Of a DNA stretch of 43,667 nt, positions 34,062-41,415 are shown in pieces (positions within the stretch are counted from its first letter, which is position 1; each line of letters begins with the position of its first letter). Source of the stretch: an uncultured Tenacibaculum sp. (lineage in GTDB: Bacteria > Bacteroidota > Bacteroidia > Flavobacteriales > Flavobacteriaceae); assembly GCA_937922085.1 (NCBI GenBank), contig CAKZVD010000037.1, positions 1 to 43,667 of the forward strand, written 5' to 3'. The notes beneath the pieces were generated by a model. That model ran no database searches and was not told the DNA's origin. It worked only from the letters and a program-made list of their open reading frames with translations. A program made the translations under genes and the position numbers.

Positions 34062-35036
34062 TTATAAAACCATTAAATTACAACCTCGTATATCAGAATT
34101 ATCGAAACGCCCAATAATTTCAAAGCTATTATTAGCATGTACTTTACCAAGATCTTGAGTGGCAATAAAAGAACAAGAATTATAATTAGCTAAATCAATT
34201 ACATTTAAACCACCGGTTTTCCCTTGTTTTTGAATACTTAATGGATCTTCTGTATCTCTAGTTAATATTTTCATCCAAGGCGGAGAATTAAATATCCCAT
34301 TTCCTTTTGAATATCCTTGACTTAATAATTCTGTCATACCATATTCAGAATGAATAAAATTTACTCCAAAACCATTGCAAAGTAATTGGTGTAGTTCACT
34401 TCTAATCATTTCTTTTCTTTTTCCTTTCATACCACCAGTTTCCATAATAATAGTAGTAGAAATATTGAATTGATATTCTTCAATTAAATCTAATAAAGCA
34501 AAAGAAACACCTATTAATAAAACTTTTTTATTTTGATTATTTAAAGTGATTAATTTAGTAGCTAATTCTTTTAAATTATTTAAATAAAAACCACTTTCAG
34601 ATTGTTTAGAACGTTGTATTAAATCATTCACCATATATACTAAAGAAGAACCTTTACGTTCTAAATAATTCGGTAAAAGAGCTAAAATGGTGTAGTCTTC
34701 TATTGCACCATAAAAATGGTTAAATCCTTTTAAGTAACTTGTCTCATACCAAGACATATCAGTTATATGATGTTTACTTGTAATACTACCTGTGGTTCCA
34801 GAACTAGAAAAAGTCTCAACAATACTGTCTGTAGAAGAAATAACTTTTTTAGATTTAAAGAATTCGATAGGTAAAAAAGGAATTTCTTCAATAGATTTTA
34901 TATCTGAAGGGTGAACATAAAGTAGATCGCAAAATGAACGATATACAGTATTATTTTCAAACTGATGTTTGAAAACTTGTAAAGTAGCATTTGTAAATTC
35001 TTCTTCAGATTGTATATTAAAAATAAAGTCTTTCAT
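34062..35036 (-). CDS. LuxE-like acyl-protein synthetase
   Basis: A 324-residue protein from MKDFIFNIQSEEEF (35036); an upstream Met would add 11 atypical residues. It belongs to the adenylating LuxE/acyl-protein synthetase family: the AMP-binding loop is FSSSGTTGS (about residues 79-87), followed by HITDMSWYE, and later TTIIMETGGMKGKRKEM and SEYGMTELLSQGY, which corresponds to the YGMTE motif of adenylate-forming enzymes. LuxE proper activates fatty acids for luciferase aldehyde synthesis, but no luxA-D genes are here, so it is a stand-alone acyl-activating enzyme as often found in Bacteroidota. CAAAAATA at 35045-35052 gives a minus-strand -7 element TATTTTTG just upstream. Confidence 0.9.
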   Translation of the reverse strand: MKDFIFNIQSEEEFTNATLQVFKHQFENNTVYRSFCDLLYVHPSDIKSIEEIPFLPIEFFKSKKVISSTDSIVETFSSSGTTGSITSKHHITDMSWYETSYLKGFNHFYGAIEDYTILALLPNYLERKGSSLVYMVNDLIQRSKQSESGFYLNNLKELATKLITLNNQNKKVLLIGVSFALLDLIEEYQFNISTTIIMETGGMKGKRKEMIRSELHQLLCNGFGVNFIHSEYGMTELLSQGYSKGNGIFNSPPWMKILTRDTEDPLSIQKQGKTGGLNVIDLANYNSCSFIATQDLGKVHANNSFEIIGRFDNSDIRGCNLMVL

Positions 35037-35177
35037 CTTATTTGCAAAAATAAAAATTATTAGACGCAACCTTTTAATAAATTATACATCTTATTAATAT
35101 AAACGAGAACTCGAAACTAATGTTTATTGAAAAAGCTAGCTAAATCAATATAATTTTTAACAATTAAATTTTAAAAA

Positions 35178-35885
35178 ATGAAAATAGTATTAAAATTATT
35201 ATTTGTGTTTATAATTATAACTTCTTGTAGTAACGATGATAAAAATATTGAAAAAGATAATTGTAATGCAGATACACCAATTGAAGATATTAGTTGGTTA
35301 AAAGCTAAAAAAGAAGCTTTTGAAAAGTTAATGGGTAGTACAAGAATAGAAATTCACAGTTATTTTTATAATAATGAAACCGTTTTTTTAATTGATGATT
35401 GTATGAGTTGTGCAGATGCTTTAACAGTTATATATAATTGTTCTGGAGAAAAAATTTGTGAATTTGGAGGAATCGATGGTAGAAATACATGCCCTGATTT
35501 TAAAGATAAAGCAACGAATAAAAAACTATTATGGCGTAATTATAATAATTTAATTATAGATAAAGATCGTTACGATAATGCAAATTCTGATTATCATTAT
35601 GAAATTAAAAATGTGTCTATTAAAGAAGATTTTCTTACTATAACTATTTCTTCAAGCGGTTGTGATGGTAGTAGTTGGAATATAGATTTAATAGATTCTA
35701 GTGATGTTTTAGAATCAAACCCATCTAAAAGAGAACTAAAAATAGAATTGATTAATAAAGAAGTTTGTTTAGCTATTGTAGAAAAAGAAATAGTATATGA
35801 TATTTCTAAACTTCAAGTAAAAGATATGAATAGTATCATTTTAAATATTGATACATATCAAAATGAAATTAAATATAATTATTAA
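35178..35885 (+). CDS. Lipoprotein with DUF6970-like N-terminal domain and extra C-terminal domain
   Basis: A 235-residue lipoprotein: signal LLFVFIIITSC with lipid Cys, then SNDDKN, an acidic stretch after the Cys similar to the surface-export signal of Bacteroidota lipoproteins. Residues about 35-120 match the other DUF6970-like gene at 39468: ETVFLIDDCMSCADALT, KICEFGGIDGRNTCPDF, KDKATNKKLLWRN. The conserved CxxC, C-x-FGG and CP Cys residues could form disulfides. The C-terminal half (about 125-235) has a GCDGSSW motif and beta-prone segments of a further domain. It starts the lipoprotein cluster, followed 10 bp later by the next gene. Confidence 0.78.
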   Translation: MKIVLKLLFVFIIITSCSNDDKNIEKDNCNADTPIEDISWLKAKKEAFEKLMGSTRIEIHSYFYNNETVFLIDDCMSCADALTVIYNCSGEKICEFGGIDGRNTCPDFKDKATNKKLLWRNYNNLIIDKDRYDNANSDYHYEIKNVSIKEDFLTITISSSGCDGSSWNIDLIDSSDVLESNPSKRELKIELINKEVCLAIVEKEIVYDISKLQVKDMNSIILNIDTYQNEIKYNY

Positions 35886-35895
35886 TAATAAAAAC

Positions 35896-36393
35896 ATGAA
35901 ATCAAGAACGATTATACTTACGCTTATGACGATTTGTCTTTCTTTATTTATCAGTTGTAATGAAAATGAAGAAAATTTAGAGACCTATTCATATGTTTTT
36001 ATGAATGATAGCAAATTAGAAGTTAAATCAAACGATGATTTATATATTAAATATGGAATTATTGAAAAAGGCGAAAATGTAGTTTTTGAATATGAATTTG
36101 TGGAGCCTGGTGATGTAGAAATAGCAGATAGTGGGTATTCAGAAACTATTCGATTTGAAATAGATACTAATCTTAACGAATTTTCATATTCAAATGAAGA
36201 ATTAGAAATTATTAAACCAGTTTTTACAAAATATTGTTTTTGTTCTTTTGAAAATAATGCAGTTAAGAATGTAAATCCTACAGGAAAAATTAGTGGAAAA
36301 AAGTTATCAAATAACCAATGGGAAATTGATTTAGATATTACTTTTTATGGTGATGAAAACAAGAAAATAAAAGAAATATTTAAACTTAAATAA
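35896..36393 (+). CDS. Small lipoprotein, unknown family
   Basis: A 165-residue lipoprotein from MKSRTIILTLMTICLSLFISC (35896; written here in pieces: TIILTLMTICLSLFISC). An upstream Met at 35848 overlaps the preceding gene and would add 16 residues before the signal peptide, so it is rejected. The Cys follows the lipobox LFIS and is followed by NENEEN, an acidic stretch. The rest is beta-prone with a short FCSFEN Cys pair (CFC). I recognise no domain. It is in the run of lipoprotein genes, 10 bp after the previous stop and 10 bp before the next start. Confidence 0.75.
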   Translation: MKSRTIILTLMTICLSLFISCNENEENLETYSYVFMNDSKLEVKSNDDLYIKYGIIEKGENVVFEYEFVEPGDVEIADSGYSETIRFEIDTNLNEFSYSNEELEIIKPVFTKYCFCSFENNAVKNVNPTGKISGKKLSNNQWEIDLDITFYGDENKKIKEIFKLK

Positions 36394-36403
36394 TTTAAGA
36401 AAT

Positions 36404-36814
36404 ATGAAACGAATTACTTTTTTACTATTATTTGTTGCATCTTCTTTTTTATATACAAGTTGTAGTGATGATGAAAAACAAGAACCTCTAATAACATTTA
36501 CAGGTGTATTGAATTTGATTAAAATAGAAGCAAATATTCCTAATATTAACTATGATAAAGGGCAAATTACATGGACAGTTAATACTGATAAAAAAACAAT
36601 TACTATTAAAAACACAGTAGATAATTATGTAGGAGTGCTAGCTATTTTTGCTAACAACCATAGTGGTACTTATAGTTATACAATAGAGAAAGAAAATAAT
36701 TTTGAATATCTAATTGTAGAAGGAAAAAAAGGAGTTATGAACTATACTAATGAAGGATTAGAGATAGATTATGGGTTGGCAGTAGATGATGTACGTTATA
36801 CCTTTAAAAGATAA
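36404..36814 (+). CDS. Small lipoprotein with acidic post-Cys signal
   Basis: A 136-residue lipoprotein: signal ITFLLLFVASSFLYTSC, then SDDEKQ. The C-SDDE stretch resembles the lipoprotein export signal that directs Bacteroidota lipoproteins to the cell surface. The mature part is about 110 residues of beta-sheet (ITFTGVLNLIKIE, GQITWTVNTDKKTITIKN) ending in DVRYTFKR, a layout like small lipocalin-like folds. It ends 4 bp before the next start codon. Confidence 0.75.
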   Translation: MKRITFLLLFVASSFLYTSCSDDEKQEPLITFTGVLNLIKIEANIPNINYDKGQITWTVNTDKKTITIKNTVDNYVGVLAIFANNHSGTYSYTIEKENNFEYLIVEGKKGVMNYTNEGLEIDYGLAVDDVRYTFKR

Positions 36815-36818
36815 AAAA

Positions 36819-37541
36819 ATGAAGACAAAAATATATATAATTTTAGCTATAGTAATAGCTTTTATTTCTTGTAATAAGAATGAAAATATGCCTATAGTTG
36901 AAACAAATCTATTAATAGGAAATTGGTCTAATGTAATTTATGAAAATGACCAACTTATTTTTAACAGAGTAAATGAATTACCTAATGAAGAATATGGCTT
37001 ATCTTTTAAAGAAGAATATCCTACTTTTTTAGAAAAAACATCTGGTTGGTGTGGTACGCCACCACTTTCTTTTTTTGATATTGAAGGAACATGGGAAGTA
37101 AAGAAAGATATTTTAAAAATTTATGACGCTAAAATTCCTCATGTAGAAGGAGCATCTCGAACATTAATTCATAATTTTAAAATAATTTCCTTAACAAATA
37201 ATACGTTAATTTTAAAAAGAGAACTTACAGAACAACAAAGAGATCATCAAGAATTAATGACATTATTTAATGAGTTTTATGAAATGGCAAATAGTAAAAA
37301 TTGTAATGATTCGAACGATTGGTCTTTTGTTGCTTATGGAGCAAAAGCTTGTGGTGGGCCTCAAGGTTATATAGCATATTCAAAAAATATAGCTGTTTCT
37401 TTATTTTTAGAGAAAGTAGAAGAATACAGTAAATTAGAAAAGAAATTTAATGAAAAGTGGGGTATAATTTCTACATGTGATATACTAGCAGAACCAAAGA
37501 AAGTAGTATGCAAAAATGGGTATCCTACATTAGAGTATTAA
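36819..37541 (+). CDS. Lipoprotein with lipocalin-like N-terminus and Cys-rich C-terminal domain
   Basis: A 240-residue lipoprotein from MKTKIYIILAIVIAFISC (36819); the upstream in-frame Met at 36786 overlaps the preceding gene and precedes the signal peptide. Mature part: IGNWSNVIYEN (the GxW start of lipocalin-like folds), a WCGTPP loop, FFDIEGTWEVKKDILKIYD, then from about 165 a separate domain DWSFVAYGAKACGGPQGYIA (Cys near 172), EEYSKLEKKFNEKWGIISTC, and a final CKNGYPTLEY. This CGGPQGYIAYS block is a pattern I recall from other Bacteroidota lipoproteins. It is the last gene before the sigma factor, 67 bp upstream of its conventional start. Confidence 0.75.
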   Translation: MKTKIYIILAIVIAFISCNKNENMPIVETNLLIGNWSNVIYENDQLIFNRVNELPNEEYGLSFKEEYPTFLEKTSGWCGTPPLSFFDIEGTWEVKKDILKIYDAKIPHVEGASRTLIHNFKIISLTNNTLILKRELTEQQRDHQELMTLFNEFYEMANSKNCNDSNDWSFVAYGAKACGGPQGYIAYSKNIAVSLFLEKVEEYSKLEKKFNEKWGIISTCDILAEPKKVVCKNGYPTLEY

Positions 37542-37608
37542 TTTGATTATAAAACAATAGATAGTCATTAAAATACAAGAGCTCATACAAAAATGCAAGC
37601 AAAATAAT

Positions 37609-38118
37609 TTGCAAGCACAGTCACAGATTTACCAGCTATTTGCTGGTAAACTCTTTGCCTTGAGCTTAAAATATTCAAAAAACCAACAAGATGCAGAAGA
37701 TGTATTACAAGATAGTTTTTTAATTATTTTTAATAAGATACATCAGTATACTCATAAAGGTTCTTTTGAAGGATGGTTAAAGAGAATTGTAATTAACACA
37801 GCTTTGCAAAAATATAGAGAAAAGTCAACGCTATATTTAATAAAAGAAGAGGCAAACCTTTATGAAGAAGAAGTAGTATTAGATGAAGATAATATAAGTA
37901 TTGATTTTTTATTAGAATTAATTCAAGAATTACCAGACAGATATAGGCTTATTTTTAACCTATATATTTTAGATAATTTTTCTCATAAAGAAATTGCTAA
38001 AATGTTAGATATCTCTGAAGGAACTTCTAAATCTAATTTATCTAGAGCAAGGCAACTTCTCAAGAAAAAATTAGAAAAAAATCAACAACAATTAGAAAAG
38101 CTTAGTAATGGAGGATAA
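37609..38118 (+). CDS. ECF-type RNA polymerase sigma factor (start uncertain)
   Basis: A 169-residue protein when read from TTG at 37609, the only conventional start codon. Region 2 is visible (YSKNQQDAEDVLQDSFLIIF, with the core-binding and -10-recognition helices, and FEGWLKRIVINTALQKYR) and region 4 at the end (LPDRYRLIFNLYILDNFSHKEIAKMLDISEGTSKSNLSRARQLLK in pieces: IFNLYILDNFSHKEIA, SEGTSKSNLSRAR). The frame is open 48 bp further upstream and codes IKIQELIQKCKQNN, which resembles the start of homologs, so initiation may be at a rare ATT at 37567. It overlaps the next gene by 11 bp. Together they form a sigma/regulator pair. Confidence 0.9.
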   Translation: MQAQSQIYQLFAGKLFALSLKYSKNQQDAEDVLQDSFLIIFNKIHQYTHKGSFEGWLKRIVINTALQKYREKSTLYLIKEEANLYEEEVVLDEDNISIDFLLELIQELPDRYRLIFNLYILDNFSHKEIAKMLDISEGTSKSNLSRARQLLKKKLEKNQQQLEKLSNGG

Positions 38119-39439
38119 GAATATTGATAGATTATTTCAGGAAAAGCTAAAAGATTTAGAAGTAATTCCAAATCCAGAAATTTGGCAGCAAATAGAAAAT
38201 AAACTTTCTAAAAAGAAAAAAAGAAGAATACTTCCTTTTTGGTGGCTTTCGGGTGCAACTATAGCTTCTGTTTTTTTAGCTTTAATAGTATTACAGAATA
38301 CAACTAATGAAACAATTATAGAAGAGCAAATAATTGTTTCTCCAAATAAAAAAGAAAGTATTTTAAACAACAAGACTCTTTTTAATAAAGAACAAAATGA
38401 TCAATCTAATGAAGTAATAGTAAATAAAGAAGAAGAAAAAGAGTATCAAAAATTTAATAATTTAAGTAAAGAAAATTTTAAAGATGAAAGAGAGGAAAAA
38501 GAAACAAAAAAGTTGCTTTTAATGAAAAAAGGAATCGCTAAAATTTATGTAGGAGAGAAAGAAAAAGAAGGTATTATAAAGGGTTTACCTTCTAGTAAAG
38601 AAATTGCTATGAATATTTTAAATGAAAAAGAAAAAGAGAATTCTATAGTTGAAAATAAAATTCCTTTTAAAGCAATTAAGGAAAATAAAATTTTGGAAAA
38701 TAAAAAGAAAAACACATTCAAAAGATGGAGCGTTTCTCCAGTTGTAGGAATTGTTACTTCTAATTCTTTTTCTAAAAAATCTGCTATAGATGCTAGTTTA
38801 AATAATAATACAATTTCTAGTGACGAAACAGTTGCATATGGTGCAAAAGTATCATATAAATTAGATGAGAAATGGTCTATTCAATCTGGTGTACAAGTGC
38901 AAAAAGTAGTTTTTAATACAGAAAATGTTGGTTTATTATCTAGTATCTCTTCTTTTAATAACAGTTCTAATATAGATTTTAGAACTAACAATAGTCCGCA
39001 ATTTATTAGTTTAGAAAATGTTGGAGAAAGTCTTGCTGTTGATTCTCCAGTTTTAGGAAGTAATGAAACATTAGAAAAAGGAGTATTACAGCAAACATAT
39101 AGTTATATTGAAGTCCCGGTAGAGGCTAAGTATCGAGTTTTTTCTTCAAAAAAAATAAAGACAAGCTTAGTTTCTGGTGTTAGCACTTTGTTTTTAAATA
39201 ATAACTCAATTACAGCAAAAACAGCAACTACAAGTAAAGAATTAGGTAGCGCAAATAATTTAAATTCGATAAACTTTAGTGGAAATTTAGGAGTAGACTT
39301 TGATATTTCGGTTTCAGAAAAATTAAAATTAAACATCAACCCTATGTTTAAAACTCAACTAAGTACCTTTTCTAAAAATTCTAACGGATTTAAACCCTAT
39401 ACTTTTGGAATTTATACAGGACTTAAATATGAATTTTAA
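38108..39439 (+). CDS. Probable anti-sigma / outer-membrane beta-barrel protein
   Basis: A 443-residue protein. The N-terminal cytoplasmic part (about 1-43) has the Asn-Pro-Glu-x-W box (IPNPEIWQQIENKL) typical of this Bacteroidota regulator group. A single membrane helix follows (about 44-62, WWLSGATIASVFLALIVL), then a long Lys/Glu-rich periplasmic linker (about 65-200), and a C-terminal beta-barrel-like domain of the PF13568 type (about 205-443) with alternating strands, ending in YTFGIYTGLKYEF, where the final Phe is the usual outer-membrane signal. It begins inside the sigma gene (overlap 38108-38118), implying coupling. The unusual union of anti-sigma segment and barrel spans both membranes. 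The family is known in flavobacteria, but the signal is not. Confidence 0.8.
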   Translation: MEDKNIDRLFQEKLKDLEVIPNPEIWQQIENKLSKKKKRRILPFWWLSGATIASVFLALIVLQNTTNETIIEEQIIVSPNKKESILNNKTLFNKEQNDQSNEVIVNKEEEKEYQKFNNLSKENFKDEREEKETKKLLLMKKGIAKIYVGEKEKEGIIKGLPSSKEIAMNILNEKEKENSIVENKIPFKAIKENKILENKKKNTFKRWSVSPVVGIVTSNSFSKKSAIDASLNNNTISSDETVAYGAKVSYKLDEKWSIQSGVQVQKVVFNTENVGLLSSISSFNNSSNIDFRTNNSPQFISLENVGESLAVDSPVLGSNETLEKGVLQQTYSYIEVPVEAKYRVFSSKKIKTSLVSGVSTLFLNNNSITAKTATTSKELGSANNLNSINFSGNLGVDFDISVSEKLKLNINPMFKTQLSTFSKNSNGFKPYTFGIYTGLKYEF

Positions 39440-39467
39440 ATTGTATTTTTAAGCTTAAGAATATATT

Positions 39468-39830
39468 ATGAGGTTATTATATAGTTTTTTTATTTTTATT
39501 GTATTTGTTGGATGTTCTCAGAAAAAAGAGAAAACAAAAACTCAAGAAAATCCTATTGAAAATATTAAATGGATAAAAGAATACATACATAAAACAAAGG
39601 AGAGTCCATTTCCTACTAAAGTAATAATAACCCAATATACATATAACAAAGAAACCGTTTATCTTGTAAATGGATGTTACAAATGTTCAGATGAGGTATC
39701 TTACTTATACAATCGTAAGAATGAAAAACTGTGCACCTTTGGAGGAATGGTAGCTAACTCTAATAACTGCCCTAATTTTTTTGATGAAGCAACAAATAAA
39801 AAAGTACTTTGGAAAAGTTTTAAAGAGTAA
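39468..39830 (+). CDS. DUF6970-like lipoprotein
   Basis: A 120-residue lipoprotein: signal FIFIVFVGC with lipid Cys, then SQKKEK. The domain is the same as in the N-terminal part of the gene at 35178: ETVYLVNGCYKCSDEVS, KLCTFGGMVANSNNCPNF, FDEATNKKVLWKSFKE, with the CxxC, C-x-FGG and CP Cys pattern. It ends right after the domain, so it lacks the C-terminal extension. It follows the regulator gene by 28 bp and may be part of the same operon. The function of the domain is unknown; the paired Cys suggest disulfides. Confidence 0.82.
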   Translation: MRLLYSFFIFIVFVGCSQKKEKTKTQENPIENIKWIKEYIHKTKESPFPTKVIITQYTYNKETVYLVNGCYKCSDEVSYLYNRKNEKLCTFGGMVANSNNCPNFFDEATNKKVLWKSFKE

Positions 39831-39852
39831 CAATTGTATTTAGAATAATTAC

Positions 39853-40245
39853 ATGAATAAGAAAAAATATATTACTGAAGGAGAGGGTTTGCCTAATTGG
39901 TCAAACCCCATTAGTCATGCAGTAGTTGTTAATAATATGTGTTATGTAAGCGGACAATTATCTGTAAATATTGAAGGAGAATATGTACCTGGAACAATTT
40001 TAGAAGAAGGAAAATTAGCGTTTTCTAATTTTTTTTCTGCTTTACATGCTGCTAAATTCGAAAAAGAAGATGTTGTTTTTATAGATATAGCTTTTGATGA
40101 TTTAAAAGACCTTCCTGAAATAAATAAATTATATATGGAATTATTCCCTGAGAATAAAAGACCCGCAAGAACAATATACCAAGCAGAAGCTTTACCTTTT
40201 GGTGGAAAGGTAAAGATTACAGGAACAGCGGTAAAAGAGTTATAA
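39853..40245 (+). CDS. RidA/YjgF family protein
   Basis: A 130-residue protein, usual length. RidA proteins deaminate reactive enamine/imine intermediates from amino acid metabolism. The family pattern is visible: YVSGQLSVN near residues 35-43, LHAAKFEKEDVVFIDIAFDDL, and the conserved RPARTIYQAEALPFGGKVKI, where Arg (about 104-107) binds the carboxylate. The catalytic Glu at the end of the PF motif is replaced by a Lys (GGKVKITGTA rather than G-VEI), so the standard deaminase activity is in doubt. It is on the + strand 22 bp after the DUF6970-like gene; a convergent gene follows. Confidence 0.88.
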   Translation: MNKKKYITEGEGLPNWSNPISHAVVVNNMCYVSGQLSVNIEGEYVPGTILEEGKLAFSNFFSALHAAKFEKEDVVFIDIAFDDLKDLPEINKLYMELFPENKRPARTIYQAEALPFGGKVKITGTAVKEL

Positions 40246-40261
40246 AAAAATAAATAAAAGG

Positions 40262-41308
40262 TTATTCCTTATAAATTTTTACGTCTAATTCACCTTTATC
40301 ATTCATAGAAGCTCTATACATTCCTGCAGTATTAAATTCATATTGAATATTTCCTAATTTATCAATAGCTATTACACCACCAGTACCACCTAGTTTGGTT
40401 AATTTTTCTTGAATAACATTATGAGTTGCCTCTTTTAAAGAAACATTTTTATATTCTATTTGAGCTGAAATATCATGAGCTACTTGTGCTCTTATAAAAT
40501 ACTCTCCCCAACCTGTAGAAGAAACACCACAAGTTTCATTATTTGCATACGTACCAGAACCTATAATTGGTGCATCACCAATTCTTCCCCAACGTTTATT
40601 AGTCATACCACCTGTTGAAGTTCCAGCGGTAATTGTTCCGTTTTTATCTAAAGCTACACAACCCACAGTTCCAAACTTTGAATTTTTAATATCAGCATCA
40701 TAAAAAGCAGCTTTATCGTCATGGTCTTGTTCTGTTTTTTCTTGACCCTTTATGCGTTGTAATGCATTAAATCTTCTTTCAGTAAAAAAGTAAGAAGGAT
40801 CTACAATTTCTAAACCTTCTTTTTTAGCAAATACAGAAGCTCCTTCGCCAGAAAGCATTACATGTTTAGAATTTGTCATTACTTTTCTTGCAGCAGCAAT
40901 AGGACTTTTAATATCTTTTACTCCAGCAACCGCTCCAGCATTTAATGTTTTTCCATCCATAAATGAAGCATCTAATTCGTTCGTTTCTGCATTGGTAAAA
41001 ACAGCACCTTTACCAGCATTAAATAATGGAGAATCTTCCATAATTTGGATAGTTTTTTCTACAGCATCTGCACTTGAACCTCCATTTTTTAAAATAGCAT
41101 GACCAATTTTAATAGCTTCTTCTAATTTATTTTGATATGCTTTTTCTTTTTCAGGAGTCATATTTTTTTTCAAAATAGTACCAGCACCGCCATGAATAAC
41201 AATAGCAAAATCGTTCGTTTTTTCTTTATTTACAGTTGATTCCTGTTTTTTTGATGTACAGTTAACAATTAAAAAAGTAAGTAATAAGTAGGTTATAAGA
41301 TTCTTCAT
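40262..41308 (-). CDS. Isoaspartyl peptidase/L-asparaginase (Ntn hydrolase), exported
   Basis: A 348-residue protein from MKNLITYLLLTFLIVNC (41308; lipobox LIVNC), so it is a lipoprotein. An upstream Met adds seven residues and is rejected. The plant-type asparaginase fold is visible: VIHGGAGTI (residues about 37-45), NAGKGAVFTNAETNELDASFMDG, then the autocleavage site before Thr214 in KFGTVGCVALDKNG, followed by GTSTGGMTNKRWGRIGDAPIIGSGTYA. The enzyme is a Thr-dependent Ntn hydrolase that cuts itself at G-T and hydrolyses isoaspartyl peptides or asparagine. The lipid anchor puts it in the periplasm or on the surface, where it may scavenge nitrogen. It is divergent from the ALDH gene. Confidence 0.93.
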   Translation of the reverse strand: MKNLITYLLLTFLIVNCTSKKQESTVNKEKTNDFAIVIHGGAGTILKKNMTPEKEKAYQNKLEEAIKIGHAILKNGGSSADAVEKTIQIMEDSPLFNAGKGAVFTNAETNELDASFMDGKTLNAGAVAGVKDIKSPIAAARKVMTNSKHVMLSGEGASVFAKKEGLEIVDPSYFFTERRFNALQRIKGQEKTEQDHDDKAAFYDADIKNSKFGTVGCVALDKNGTITAGTSTGGMTNKRWGRIGDAPIIGSGTYANNETCGVSSTGWGEYFIRAQVAHDISAQIEYKNVSLKEATHNVIQEKLTKLGGTGGVIAIDKLGNIQYEFNTAGMYRASMNDKGELDVKIYKE

Positions 41309-41372
41309 TTTAAGTTTGATTTTAAACAAAAAACAACTGTTTTGTTTAATTTATTAATTGATGTTTTATTTG

Positions 41373-41380
41373 TAAATTTG
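41373..41380 (+). promoter_or_regulatory. Promoter -7 element before the ALDH gene
   Basis: TAAATTTG matches TAnnTTTG exactly and lies 35 bp before the ATG at 41416. The nearest TTGs upstream (41358 and 41342) are at 12 and 28 bp, outside the usual spacing. Confidence 0.4.
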
Positions 41381-41415
41381 ATCTTCAATTTAAACAACTA
41401 AAACGTAAACACAAA

